Shown here: positions 49,362-58,392 of the stretch, piece by piece
Layout: the number at the start of each line of letters is the position of its first letter
Numbering within the stretch: position 1 is the stretch's first letter
Origin: Pseudomonas sp.
Lineage (GTDB): Bacteria > Pseudomonadota > Gammaproteobacteria > Pseudomonadales > Pseudomonadaceae
Direction of reading: 5' to 3'
Length of the DNA: 64,000 bases
NCBI GenBank assembly: GCA_007713455.1
Contig: VMRT01000002.1
Location: 248,001-312,000 of the forward strand
Notes under the pieces: model-generated
What the model was told of the DNA's origin: nothing
Database searches by the model: none
The model's input: the letters and a program-made list of their open reading frames with translations, nothing else
Made by a program: the position numbers and the translations under genes

Positions 49362-49835
49362 ATGGCAGACGAACACGACAACACCTCCCCCGAGGAACAG
49401 GCGCTGGCCGATGAATGGGCTGCAGCGCTGGCCGAAGCCGGCGACGCCAGCCAGGACGACATCGATGCGCTGCTGAATCAGGGCCCGGAAGCAGCCGCCC
49501 CGGCCGCTCCGCGCGCACCGCTGGAGGATTTCGCCAGCGCACCCAAGTCCAATGGCGTGCAGCTGGGGCTGGACGGCCCGAACCTGGATGTGATCCTCGA
49601 CATCCCGGTTTCCATCTCGATGGAGGTCGGCAGTACCGAAATCAGCATCCGCAACCTGCTGCAGCTCAACCAGGGCTCGGTGGTGGAGCTTGATCGTCTG
49701 GCCGGCGAACCGCTGGACGTGTTGGTCAACGGCACCCTCATCGCCCATGGCGAGGTAGTGGTGGTCAACGAGAAGTTTGGCATCCGGCTGACCGATGTGA
49801 TCAGCCCGACCGAACGTATCAAGAAGCTGCGCTGA
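49362..49835 (+). CDS. fliN: Flagellar motor switch protein FliN
   Basis: C-ring base protein of 157 residues with a C-terminal SpoA domain (about 80-155; LDVILDIPVSISMEVG, NLLQLNQGSVVELDRLAGEP). It is longer than E. coli FliN by about 20 residues. Its N-terminal extension contains ASQDDIDALLNQG, closely like the CheY-binding motif of FliM. The ATG at 49362 follows a gaggat site. Confidence 0.96.
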   Translation: MADEHDNTSPEEQALADEWAAALAEAGDASQDDIDALLNQGPEAAAPAAPRAPLEDFASAPKSNGVQLGLDGPNLDVILDIPVSISMEVGSTEISIRNLLQLNQGSVVELDRLAGEPLDVLVNGTLIAHGEVVVVNEKFGIRLTDVISPTERIKKLR

Positions 49836-49836
49836 C

Positions 49837-50256
49837 ATGCGCGCGCTCGCATTCCTGACGGCGTTCGTCGCGCTGCCAGCCTTCGCCGCGGAGCCGGCAG
49901 CCAGCATGAGCAGCGCCGGCATGGGCGCGCAGCTGAGCAAGCTGATGCTCGGCCTGTTGCTGGTGATCGGACTGATCTTCCTGCTCGCATGGCTGCTGCG
50001 TCGGGTTCAGCAGTTGAACCCGCGCGGCACCCAGGTGATCAAGCTGATCTCCACCCAGGCGCTGGGGCCGCGCGAGCGGCTGGTGCTGGTCCAGGTCGGC
50101 GGCGAGCAGATTCTGATCGGCCTCAGTGGCGGCCGCATCACGCCACTGCACGTGATGCAGGAGCCAGTGCACCTGCCGGACGCCGAGCCGGCCAACCCTG
50201 AATTCGCCCAGCGTCTGATGGAGCTGCTCGGCAAGGACCACAAGGACAAGCCTTGA
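49837..50256 (+). CDS. fliO: Flagellar biosynthesis protein FliO
   Basis: Membrane assembly factor that stabilises FliP during export-gate formation. The 139-residue protein has a signal-like N-terminal segment (1-18), a membrane helix (about 32-54, [19 protein letters not shown]) and a cytoplasmic domain ([20 protein letters not shown]). It begins one base after fliN and overlaps fliP by one base. Confidence 0.95.
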   Translation: MRALAFLTAFVALPAFAAEPAASMSSAGMGAQLSKLMLGLLLVIGLIFLLAWLLRRVQQLNPRGTQVIKLISTQALGPRERLVLVQVGGEQILIGLSGGRITPLHVMQEPVHLPDAEPANPEFAQRLMELLGKDHKDKP

Positions 50257-51032
50257 TGTTGCGCATTCTGCTGGTGGTCGCGCTGATGTTGCTCGGCCCG
50301 CTCGCCATGGCGCAGGAGCCTTCTGGCATCCTGGCCCAGGGAAACAACCCGCTCTCGATTCCGGCGATCACTCTGACCACCGACGCGGAAGGGCAGCAGG
50401 AATACTCGGTCAGCCTGCAGATTCTGCTGATCATGACGGCGCTGAGCTTCATTCCGGCGTTCGTCATGCTGATGACCAGCTTCACCCGCATCATCATCGT
50501 GTTTTCCATCCTGCGTCAGGCGCTTGGCCTGCAGCAGACACCGTCGAACCAGATCCTCATCGGTCTGACCCTGTTCCTCACGCTATTCATCATGGCGCCG
50601 GTGTTCGAGCGGATTAACCAGGAAGCGCTGCAGCCTTACCTCAGTGAGCAGATCCCGGCGCAGGAAGCGATCGCCCGGGCCGAGGTGCCGCTCAAGGGTT
50701 TCATGCTGGCGCAGACCCGCGAGAGCGATCTGGAGCTGTTCGTCAGGCTGTCACGACGCACCGATATCGCATCGCCGGAAGCTGCACCGATGACCATCCT
50801 GGTGCCGGCGTTCGTCACCTCCGAGCTGAAGACGGCGTTCCAGATCGGCTTCATGATCTTCATTCCCTTCCTGATCATCGACATGGTGGTGGCCAGCGTG
50901 CTCATGGCGATGGGCATGATGATGCTGTCGCCGCTGATCATCTCGTTGCCGTTCAAGATCATGCTGTTCGTGCTGGTGGACGGCTGGGGGCTGATCATCG
51001 GCACGCTGGCCGGTAGCTTCGGCACGCTTTAG
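50256..51032 (+). CDS. fliP: Flagellar export-gate protein FliP
   Basis: Core subunit of the FliPQR export gate. The 258-residue protein has a cleavable signal peptide (about 1-21) and four membrane helices with the signature [20 protein letters not shown] seen here in full context, then [16 protein letters not shown] and the C-terminal [14 protein letters not shown] 50256 overlaps the fliO stop; a TTG one codon earlier is also in frame. Confidence 0.97.
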   Translation: MLRILLVVALMLLGPLAMAQEPSGILAQGNNPLSIPAITLTTDAEGQQEYSVSLQILLIMTALSFIPAFVMLMTSFTRIIIVFSILRQALGLQQTPSNQILIGLTLFLTLFIMAPVFERINQEALQPYLSEQIPAQEAIARAEVPLKGFMLAQTRESDLELFVRLSRRTDIASPEAAPMTILVPAFVTSELKTAFQIGFMIFIPFLIIDMVVASVLMAMGMMMLSPLIISLPFKIMLFVLVDGWGLIIGTLAGSFGTL

Positions 51033-51043
51033 GAACCACGCAT

Positions 51044-51313
51044 ATGACTCCAGAAGTAGCGGTGGACCTGTTTCGCGAAGGGCTGTGGATGACGGCGATG
51101 ATCGTCGGCGTGCTGGTGGTGCCAAGCCTGCTGGTCGGCCTGGTGGTGGCGATGTTCCAGGCCGCGACGCAGATCAACGAGCAAACCCTGAGCTTCCTGC
51201 CGCGCCTGCTGGTGATGCTGCTGACGCTGATCTGGGCTGGGCCATGGCTGGTGCGCGAGCTGATGGAGTACACCCAGAACCTTGTCCAGAACATTCCGTT
51301 GCTGATCGGGTAA
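51044..51313 (+). CDS. fliQ: Flagellar export-gate protein FliQ
   Basis: Small export-gate subunit, 89 residues with two membrane helices and the conserved QATTQINEQTLSF-like segment (AATQINEQTLSFLPRLL). It lies between fliP and fliR with 11- and 4-bp gaps. Confidence 0.97.
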   Translation: MTPEVAVDLFREGLWMTAMIVGVLVVPSLLVGLVVAMFQAATQINEQTLSFLPRLLVMLLTLIWAGPWLVRELMEYTQNLVQNIPLLIG

Positions 51314-51317
51314 GCGC

Positions 51318-52094
51318 GTGCTTGAGCTGAGCAATGCGCAGATCGGCGGCTGGGTAGGGCAGTTCCTGCTGCCGCTGTTCCGCATCGCCGCCTTGCTGAT
51401 GAGCATGCCGCTGATTGGTACGCAGCTGGTGCCGATGAGGGTGCGGCTTTACCTGTCGCTGGCCATCGCCCTGGTACTGGTGCCGACGTTGCCGCCCATG
51501 CCGGTGGTGGAGGCGCTCAGCCTGGCCTCGTTGCTGTTGATCGCCGAGCAGCTGGTGATCGGTGTGATGCTGGGGTTCGTCCTGCAGCTTTTCTTCCACG
51601 TATTCATCGTGTCCGGCCAGTTGCTGGCCATGCAGATGGGCCTGGGTTTCGCGTCGATGGTCGATCCTGCCAACGGCATCTCGGTGCCGGTGCTCGGTCA
51701 GTTCTTCAACATGCTGGTGATCCTGTTGTTCCTCTCGGTCAACGGTCATCTGGTGGTGCTGGAGATTCTTGCCGAGAGCTTCGTGACGCTGCCGGTAGGT
51801 GGTGGTCTGTCGACCAATCATTACTGGGAGGTGGCGGGCAAGCTGGGTTGGGTCTTGGGCGCCGGGCTGCTGCTGGTGCTGCCTGCGATCACCGCACTGC
51901 TGGTGGTGAACCTGGCGTTCGGCCTGATGACGCGGGCCGCGCCGCAATTGAACATCTTCTCCATTGGCTTTCCGTTGACCCTGGTGCTGGGCCTGATCAT
52001 CGTCTGGATCGGCATGGCTGACATCTTTGCGCAGTACCAGGTTTTTGTCAGCGAGGCGCTGGCCATGCTGCGTGAACTGGCGGGAGCGCGCTGA
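51318..52094 (+). CDS. fliR: Flagellar export-gate protein FliR
   Basis: Export-gate subunit of 258 residues with about six membrane helices; typical segments are FRIAALLMSMPLIGTQLVP, GVMLGFVLQLFFHVF and ASMVDPANG. It starts at a GTG four bases after fliQ. flhB follows 27 bp later. Confidence 0.96.
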   Translation: MLELSNAQIGGWVGQFLLPLFRIAALLMSMPLIGTQLVPMRVRLYLSLAIALVLVPTLPPMPVVEALSLASLLLIAEQLVIGVMLGFVLQLFFHVFIVSGQLLAMQMGLGFASMVDPANGISVPVLGQFFNMLVILLFLSVNGHLVVLEILAESFVTLPVGGGLSTNHYWEVAGKLGWVLGAGLLLVLPAITALLVVNLAFGLMTRAAPQLNIFSIGFPLTLVLGLIIVWIGMADIFAQYQVFVSEALAMLRELAGAR

Positions 52095-52121
52095 TGAGAG
52101 TGACAGGGTCGGAGGTCGCGC

Positions 52122-53258
52122 ATGGCTGAGAGCGAAAGCGGCGCAGACAAAAGTGAGGAACCCACAGAGAAACGCCTGCGCGAATCCCGCGAAAAAGGGC
52201 AGTTGGCCCGTTCCCGCGAGCTCAGTACGGTCGCAGTGACCCTTGGAGGTATCGGCGGGCTGCTGGCGTCTGGCGCAGGTCTAGCGCAGAGCCTGATGGC
52301 GATGATGCAGGGCACCTTCGAGCTGAGCCGGGAAACGCTGCTCGACGAAGGCTCCATGGTACGACTGCTGATGGGCAGCGGCATGATTGCACTGGAGGCG
52401 ATCATGCCGCTGCTGATCGCCTTGCTGATCGCATCGATCGTCGGCCCGGTATCGCTGGGTGGTTGGTTGTTCTCGGCCAAGGCGATGGCGCCGAAGATGA
52501 GCCGGATGAATCCGGCTGCCGGGCTCAAGCGGATGTTCTCCACCAAGGCGCTGGTCGAGCTGCTCAAGGCGCTGGGCAAGTTTCTCGTGGTACTCGGCGT
52601 GGCGTTGCTGGTCCTTTCGGCCTATCAGGACGATCTGCTGTCCATCGCCAAGCAGCCTTTGGACCTGGCCATCATGCACAGTGCCGAGGTGGTTGGCTGG
52701 TGCGCCCTTTGGATGGCCTGCGGCTTGATCCTGATCGCAGCGGTGGATGTGCCGTTCCAGCTCTGGGACAACAAGCAGAAGCTGATGATGACCAAGCAGG
52801 AGGTCAAGGACGAGTACAAGGATTCCGAGGGCAAACCGGAGGTCAAGTCACGCATCCGCCAGCTGCAGCGTGAGGCGGCGCAGCGGCGCATGATGCAGGC
52901 TGTGCCCGAGGCAGACGTGGTGATCACCAACCCGACGCACTTCGCCGTCGCCCTGAAATACGACGGCGACAAGGGCGGTGCGCCCCGGCTGGTGGCCAAG
53001 GGCGGCGACTTCGTCGCGCTGAAGATTCGCGAAATCGCCCAGGAGCACAAGGTGACGGTGCTGGAATCACCTGCGTTGGCTCGGGCGGTGTACTACTCGA
53101 CCGAACTGGACCAGGAGATTCCCGCCGGCCTTTACCTGGCAGTGGCGCAGGTACTGGCGTACGTCTATCAGCTGCGCCAGTACCGCGCGGGCAAGGGGCG
53201 GCGGCCGGACCCCTTGAATGATGTGCCCATCCCGCCGAATCTGCGCCGCGACGACTGA
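52122..53258 (+). CDS. flhB: Flagellar export switch protein FlhB
   Basis: Export-apparatus protein that changes substrate class once the hook is complete. The 378-residue protein has four membrane helices and a cytoplasmic domain with the self-cleaving NPTH motif (VVITNPTHFAVALKY). The start ESESGADKSEEPTEKRLRE is typical. It is last in the fliL operon; sodC lies opposite, downstream. Confidence 0.97.
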   Translation: MAESESGADKSEEPTEKRLRESREKGQLARSRELSTVAVTLGGIGGLLASGAGLAQSLMAMMQGTFELSRETLLDEGSMVRLLMGSGMIALEAIMPLLIALLIASIVGPVSLGGWLFSAKAMAPKMSRMNPAAGLKRMFSTKALVELLKALGKFLVVLGVALLVLSAYQDDLLSIAKQPLDLAIMHSAEVVGWCALWMACGLILIAAVDVPFQLWDNKQKLMMTKQEVKDEYKDSEGKPEVKSRIRQLQREAAQRRMMQAVPEADVVITNPTHFAVALKYDGDKGGAPRLVAKGGDFVALKIREIAQEHKVTVLESPALARAVYYSTELDQEIPAGLYLAVAQVLAYVYQLRQYRAGKGRRPDPLNDVPIPPNLRRDD

Positions 53259-53265
53259 GGCGCTT

Positions 53266-53293
53266 CACGCGGCGATCGGCGGCTCGCCGCGTG
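53266..53293. terminator. Hairpin between convergent flhB and sodC
   Basis: CACGCGGCG pairs perfectly with CGCCGCGTG across a ten-base loop. No T-run follows on either strand, so it is a strong stem but an imperfect intrinsic terminator. Confidence 0.45.
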
Positions 53294-53301
53294 TCCCTGC
53301 G

Positions 53302-53823
53302 TTATTCGATGACGCCGCAGGCGACCCGCGCACCGCCACCGCCGAGGGGTTGCGGATGGTCGGAATGATTGTCTCCGCCCTGGTGAACCATCAGCGCCAA
53401 GCCTTTGATATCGCCCAGGCTCATCAGGCGCGGCGCCAGCACTGGCTGACTGGCTTTGCCCTCGCTGTCGACGTACAGCGCCGGCAGGTCGCCCATATGG
53501 CCGTCACCCCAGGGTTCGCCATGCTTGCCGCTGTTCTTCGGGTCCCAGTGACCGCCCGCTGCGCCAGCCGGGGTCTGCTTGCCATCGATCTCGGCCGGCT
53601 CGCAACTGCCCTTGGCGTGAACGTGAAAGCCGTGGGCGCCAGGCTGCAGGCCAGATAGCTCGGGGCGGAACACCAGCCCGTATTCGCTGTTTTCGATCTT
53701 GACGCTGCCCACCGATTCGCCGACGCCCTGGGCCGTCACGGCGTTCACCTTGACGTTCAATGTATCAGCCTGAACGGCGACCGCAGTGCAGCCGGCCAGC
53801 GCGGCGATGATCCACTGTTTCAT
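53302..53823 (-). CDS. sodC: Periplasmic Cu/Zn superoxide dismutase
   Basis: Detoxifies superoxide in the periplasm. The 173-residue protein has a signal peptide (about 1-19, ending VAVQA) and all metal ligands: [10 protein letters not shown] for copper, GGHWDP and the HxxxxxxGDxxD-type zinc region ([12 protein letters not shown]), [11 protein letters not shown], and the disulfide partner in GGARVACG. The ATG at 53823 follows aaaggag on the minus strand; a longer frame to 54015 has no signal peptide. It is an unexpected gene between flhB and flhA. Confidence 0.94.
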   Translation of the reverse strand: MKQWIIAALAGCTAVAVQADTLNVKVNAVTAQGVGESVGSVKIENSEYGLVFRPELSGLQPGAHGFHVHAKGSCEPAEIDGKQTPAGAAGGHWDPKNSGKHGEPWGDGHMGDLPALYVDSEGKASQPVLAPRLMSLGDIKGLALMVHQGGDNHSDHPQPLGGGGARVACGVIE

Positions 53824-53969
53824 CTGGAAGCTCCTTTGTACGAACGGCGACGGGCTGTCGCCGGTTGCTAGTGTGACTGCCAGTTGTCGGTGGCGTTCGC
53901 TGGCGCGGCGGCTCGCAGGTCTGTCTGGGGACAGACCGTGCGGCGGGCTCTGCGACGGGCCGCAGAAGT

Positions 53970-53985
53970 TGGACCCCTTCTTGCT
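53970..53985 (+). promoter_or_regulatory. Sigma-54 promoter of flhA
   Basis: TGGACC-CCTTC-TTGCT keeps the invariant GG and GC ten bases apart. The predicted start near 53997 gives a leader of about 48 nt to the TTG start of flhA. Confidence 0.78.
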
Positions 53986-54044
53986 ATAACCCGGGCAGGA
54001 CGCTTGTCGCGTCAAGAATTCGTTCTGTATCCCCGGGGGCTACG

Positions 54045-56165
54045 TTGGATCGCACGCAACTCATCAATATTCGCAATGGCCTGACGGGTGCGGGGCGCGG
54101 CAACCTCGGCGTGCCGCTGCTGCTGCTCGTGATGATGGGCATGATGATGCTGTCGGTGCCGCCGTTCCTGCTGGATCTGCTGTTCACCTTCAACATCGCG
54201 TTGTCGATCGTCGTGCTGCTGGTCAGCGTCTATGCGTTGCGCCCGCTGGATTTCGCAGTGTTCCCGACGATTCTGCTGGTTGCCACACTGATGCGTCTGG
54301 CGTTGAACGTGGCGTCGACGCGGGTGGTGCTGATCAACGGCCATGAAGGCGGCTCCGCTGCCGGCCATGTGATCGAGGCCTTTGGCAATGTGGTGATCGG
54401 CGGCAATTACGTCGTCGGTATCGTGGTGTTCGCGATCCTGATGATCATCAACTTCGTCGTGGTGACCAAGGGTGCCGGCCGTATCTCGGAAGTCAGCGCG
54501 CGTTTCACCCTCGATGCCATGCCCGGAAAGCAGATGGCTATCGACGCCGACCTCAATGCTGGCCTGATCGATCAGGAAGAAGCTAAGAAGCGTCGTAGTG
54601 AAGTGTCGTCGGAAGCTGATTTCTACGGCTCCATGGATGGTGCCTCGAAGTTCGTCCGTGGTGACGCCATCGCCGGTCTGCTGATTCTCTTCATCAACCT
54701 GATCGGCGGCGTCGGTATCGGCATGGCGCAGCACGGTATGAGCTTCAGCGATGCCGGCCAGGTCTATGCACTGCTGACCATCGGTGATGGCCTGGTTGCG
54801 CAGATTCCTTCGCTGCTGCTGTCTACCGCGGCGGCCATCATGGTTACCCGTGTTACCAGTTCCGAGGACATGGGGCAGCAGGTGCAGCGGCAGATGTTCG
54901 CCTCGCCCAAGGCGCTGGCCGTTTCCGCGGCAATCATGATTGCCATGGGTCTGGTTCCCGGCATGCCGCACATGTCCTTCCTCGGCCTTGGCGCCGCGGC
55001 TGCAGCGGGTGCCTACTGGATCTGGCATCGGCAGAAGCAGGTCGTGAAGAAGGCCGAGCAGGAAGTACAGAAACAGCAGGATCTGCTCCCGGCCCAGCGT
55101 GCGGCCGAAACCAAGGAGCTGGGTTGGGATGATGTAACCCCGGTGGACATGGTGGGGCTGGAAGTTGGATACCGTCTGATTCCGCTGGTGGATCGCAACC
55201 AGGGTGGCCAGCTGCTGGCGCGAATCAAGGGCGTACGCAAGAAGCTCTCGCAGGACCTGGGTTTTCTCATGCCCTCGGTTCACATCCGTGACAACCTCGA
55301 TCTGTTGCCCAACGCCTATCGCTTGACGCTGATGGGGGTGAGTCTGGCCGAGGCTGAGGTCTATCCGGATCGGGAGCTGGCGATCAACCCAGGCCAGGTG
55401 TTCGGGCCGCTCAATGGCATTACCGCCAGAGACCCGGCGTTCGGGCTGGAGGCGGTCTGGATCGAAGCGAGCCAGCGTGATCAGGCGCAGTCGCTTGGTT
55501 ATACCGTGGTGGATGCCAGTACCGTGGTCGCCACCCACCTCAATCAGGTGCTGCACAAGCATGCCCACGAACTGCTTGGCCATGAGGAGGTCCAGCAGCT
55601 GTTGCAGCTGCTGGCCAAGAGCTCGCCCAAGCTGGCCGAGGAGCTGGTGCCCGGGATGGTTTCGCTGTCCACGCTGCTCAAGGTGCTGCAAGCCTTGCTG
55701 CAGGAGCAGGTGCCGGTGCGCGACATCCGGACCATCGCCGAGGCCATCGCCAATGCGGCCGCCAAGAGTCAAGATCCCGCCGCAATGGTTGCTGCGGTAC
55801 GCGTCGCGTTGTCTCGCGCAATCGTGCAAAACGTTGTGGGACTAGAGCCGGAGCTGCCTGTGATCACTCTGGAGCCTCGGTTGGAACAGATTTTGCTAAA
55901 TAGCCTGCAGAAGGCTGGTCAAGGCTCCGAAGACGGCATTCTGCTGGAGCCGGGAATGGCCGAAAAGTTGCAAAGGTCTCTGGTAGATGCAGCACAGCGT
56001 CAAGAAATGCTCGGCAAGCCGGCCGTACTGCTGGTAGCCGGCCCGGTACGGGCGATGCTGTCGAGATTCGCGCGTCTGGCGGTACCGAACATTCATGTTC
56101 TGGCCTACCAGGAAATACCGGACAACAAGCAGGTCACCATCGTCTCGACGGTGGGTCAGAATTAA
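54045..56165 (+). CDS. flhA: Flagellar export protein FlhA
   Basis: Largest export-apparatus membrane protein, 706 residues. It has eight N-terminal membrane helices, the FHIPEP region (DFAVFPTILLVATLMRLALN, GAGRISEVSARFTLDAMPGKQM) and a cytoplasmic nonamer-ring domain that docks chaperones (about 360-700). The start is a TTG at 54045, since no ATG or GTG fits the conserved MDRTQLINI opening. A sigma-54-like promoter is embedded near its 3' end. Confidence 0.97.
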   Translation: MDRTQLINIRNGLTGAGRGNLGVPLLLLVMMGMMMLSVPPFLLDLLFTFNIALSIVVLLVSVYALRPLDFAVFPTILLVATLMRLALNVASTRVVLINGHEGGSAAGHVIEAFGNVVIGGNYVVGIVVFAILMIINFVVVTKGAGRISEVSARFTLDAMPGKQMAIDADLNAGLIDQEEAKKRRSEVSSEADFYGSMDGASKFVRGDAIAGLLILFINLIGGVGIGMAQHGMSFSDAGQVYALLTIGDGLVAQIPSLLLSTAAAIMVTRVTSSEDMGQQVQRQMFASPKALAVSAAIMIAMGLVPGMPHMSFLGLGAAAAAGAYWIWHRQKQVVKKAEQEVQKQQDLLPAQRAAETKELGWDDVTPVDMVGLEVGYRLIPLVDRNQGGQLLARIKGVRKKLSQDLGFLMPSVHIRDNLDLLPNAYRLTLMGVSLAEAEVYPDRELAINPGQVFGPLNGITARDPAFGLEAVWIEASQRDQAQSLGYTVVDASTVVATHLNQVLHKHAHELLGHEEVQQLLQLLAKSSPKLAEELVPGMVSLSTLLKVLQALLQEQVPVRDIRTIAEAIANAAAKSQDPAAMVAAVRVALSRAIVQNVVGLEPELPVITLEPRLEQILLNSLQKAGQGSEDGILLEPGMAEKLQRSLVDAAQRQEMLGKPAVLLVAGPVRAMLSRFARLAVPNIHVLAYQEIPDNKQVTIVSTVGQN
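55882..55897 (+). promoter_or_regulatory. Sigma-54-like promoter inside flhA, ahead of flhF
   Basis: TGGAAC-AGATT-TTGCT has GG and GC exactly ten bases apart and lies about 285 bp before flhF. The codons over the -12 region (ATT TTG CTA AAT) are rare for this GC-rich gene, suggesting that the DNA is constrained by more than protein coding. Confidence 0.6.
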
Positions 56166-56180
56166 CCGAGGGTGCAGGCC

Positions 56181-57473
56181 ATGCAGGTCAAACGTTTCTT
56201 CGCCGCCGATATGCGCATCGCCATGAAAATGGTTCGCGACGAGCTGGGCGCCGATGCCGTGATCATCGGCAATCGCCGGGTGGCCGGTGGCGTCGAGCTG
56301 ACCGCTGTGCTCGATTACCCCATGCAGTCCGCGCCGGCGGCCAACAAGCCCAACCCGGCGCTGGAAGCTGAATTGCGCAAGACGCAGTCGCGCCTGGCCA
56401 GTGCACATGCCGAGCTGAGCGCTGCGCCGCGCGCGAAGATGCAGGATCGTCAACTGGTTGACGAGAAGCCTGCCGTCGCGGCCAGCAAGGTGCAGCCCGA
56501 TACGGTCGCCGAGCCTTCCCCCGCAGCCGACTCCCGTGCCATCGAAGCGATGTACTCGGAACTGCATGGTTTGCGCGAGCTGATCGAAGTGCAGCTCGGC
56601 TCGATCGCCTGGGGCCAGGAGCAGAGCCGTCGCCCGCAGCAGGCAGGCCTCTGGCGCCGTCTGCAGCGCCTGGGCCTGCCGGCCGAGCTGTCGCGTAGCC
56701 TGCTGGAAAAGGTCGCCGGCATTAACGAGCCGCGTCAGGCCTGGCGCATGGTGCTGGCGTATCTGGCGCAGGCAATCAAGGTCACCAAGAACGAGCCGCT
56801 GGAAGAGGGCGGTGTGATTGCTCTGGTCGGCCCAGCAGGCGTCGGCAAGACCACTACGCTGGCCAAGCTGGCTGCTCGCTACGTGCTGAAACACGGCGCG
56901 CAGAGCATTGCGCTGGCCAGCATGGACAATTATCGGATCGGTGCGCAGGAGCAACTCAAGACACTGGGCCGGATCCTCGACGTGCCGGTGGTGCAGATCG
57001 ATCCTAGCCAGCCGCTGAGCAAATCGCTGGCCTCGCTGGCGCGTAAGCGGATCATCCTGATCGACACCGCCGGCTTGCCGGCAAGCGATCCGACGCTGCG
57101 CATGCAGCTCGAAGCGCTGTCGGACAAGGGCGTCAAATCGAAGAATTACCTGGTGCTGGCGGCAACCAGCCAGAGCCAGGTGCTCAAGGCCGCATGGCAC
57201 AACTATCGTCGTTGTGGGCTGGCCGGTTGTATCCTGACGAAGCTCGACGAGGCGGGTAGCCTTGGCGATGTGCTCGGTCTCACGATCAGCCAGCATTTGC
57301 CGATAGCCTACCTCGCCGATGGTCCCCGGATTCCTGACGACCTGCATCTGCCGCGCAGCCATCAGCTGGTCAGTCGGGCGGTGAGCCTGCAGTCCGGCGA
57401 GGAGCCGAGCGAAGAAACCATGGCCGACATGTTCGCCGGGTTGTACAACGGCTCGTCACGGCGGGCCGGATGA
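56181..57473 (+). CDS. flhF: SRP-type GTPase FlhF
   Basis: GTPase that places the polar flagellum. The 430-residue protein has a basic N-terminal B domain (MQVKRFFAADMRIAMKMVRD), a linker, and the NG GTPase domain with P-loop GPAGVGKTTTLAKLAARY, DTAGLPASD and TKLDEAGSLGD. The ATG at 56181 matches the usual start; the GTG three codons earlier is less likely. It works with FleN in the next gene. Confidence 0.96.
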   Translation: MQVKRFFAADMRIAMKMVRDELGADAVIIGNRRVAGGVELTAVLDYPMQSAPAANKPNPALEAELRKTQSRLASAHAELSAAPRAKMQDRQLVDEKPAVAASKVQPDTVAEPSPAADSRAIEAMYSELHGLRELIEVQLGSIAWGQEQSRRPQQAGLWRRLQRLGLPAELSRSLLEKVAGINEPRQAWRMVLAYLAQAIKVTKNEPLEEGGVIALVGPAGVGKTTTLAKLAARYVLKHGAQSIALASMDNYRIGAQEQLKTLGRILDVPVVQIDPSQPLSKSLASLARKRIILIDTAGLPASDPTLRMQLEALSDKGVKSKNYLVLAATSQSQVLKAAWHNYRRCGLAGCILTKLDEAGSLGDVLGLTISQHLPIAYLADGPRIPDDLHLPRSHQLVSRAVSLQSGEEPSEETMADMFAGLYNGSSRRAG

Positions 57474-57564
57474 TGCTGCGACAGCGCTACTCGAATGAAT
57501 CAGATGCGTGCCATGCGGACGCATCGCCGGCCGCAAGGCCCCAGCAAGATATAGGCATGTGAAC

Positions 57565-58392
57565 ATGGGTATGCATCCCGTACAGGTGATTGCGGTGACT
57601 GGCGGCAAGGGTGGCGTCGGCAAGACCAACGTGTCGGTCAATCTGGCGCTGGCGCTGGCGGACCTCGGCCGGCGTGTGGTGTTGCTTGACGCCGACCTTG
57701 GCCTGGCCAACGTCGACGTGCTGCTGGGACTTACCACCAAGCGCACCCTGGCTGACGTCATCGCCGGCGAATGTGATCTGCGCGACGTACTGATCCAGGG
57801 GCCGGGCGGCATCCGCGTAGTGCCGGCCGCATCCGGCACGCAGAGCATGGTGCAGCTGTCTTCCCTGCAGCACGCCGGGTTGATCCAGGCGTTCAGCGAG
57901 CTTGGCGACGAGCTCGACGTGCTGATCATCGACACCGCGGCTGGCATCGGCGATTCCGTGGTGAGCTTTGTGCGCGCAGCTCAGGAAGTGCTGCTGGTGG
58001 TCACCGACGAGCCCACGTCCATCACCGACGCCTATGCACTTATCAAGCTGCTGAACCGAGATTACGGCATCAGCCGCTTCCGCGTGTTGGCCAACATGGC
58101 TCACGCACCGCAGGAAGGCCGCAATTTGTTCGCCAAGCTGACCAAGGTTACCGAGCGCTTTCTCGACGTGGCGCTGCAGTATGTCGGTGCGGTCCCTTAC
58201 GACGAGGCGGTGCGCAAGGCCGTGCAGAAGCAGCGCGCAGTCTATGAAGCGTACCCGCGCTCGAAATGTGCACTAGCCTTCAAGGCGATCGCGCAGAAGG
58301 TTGATACCTGGCCGCTGCCGGCGACGCCGCGGGGTCATCTCGAGTTCTTCGTAGAGCGCCTCATCAGCCCCGCTTCACCCAGCCACGAATGA
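57565..58392 (+). CDS. fleN: Flagellar number regulator FleN (FlhG)
   Basis: MinD/ParA-type ATPase that limits flagellar number by antagonising FleQ. The 275-residue protein has the deviant Walker A GGKGGVGKTN, LLDADLGLANVDVLLGL and DTAAGIGDSVVSFV, and an amphipathic C-terminal region. The ATG at 57565 gives MGMHPVQVIAVTGG. It ends in a four-base overlap with fliA. Confidence 0.97.
   Translation: MGMHPVQVIAVTGGKGGVGKTNVSVNLALALADLGRRVVLLDADLGLANVDVLLGLTTKRTLADVIAGECDLRDVLIQGPGGIRVVPAASGTQSMVQLSSLQHAGLIQAFSELGDELDVLIIDTAAGIGDSVVSFVRAAQEVLLVVTDEPTSITDAYALIKLLNRDYGISRFRVLANMAHAPQEGRNLFAKLTKVTERFLDVALQYVGAVPYDEAVRKAVQKQRAVYEAYPRSKCALAFKAIAQKVDTWPLPATPRGHLEFFVERLISPASPSHE

Noticed and set aside
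53889-53905. TGGCGC-N5-CTCGC, a sigma-54-like match upstream of sodC/flhA
   Set aside because: The -12 lacks the TTGC core; the better element for flhA is at 53970-53985.
54012-55829. 605-residue minus-strand frame opposite flhA
   Set aside because: Antisense shadow with many His/Gln/Asp residues; flhA on the other strand is unambiguous.
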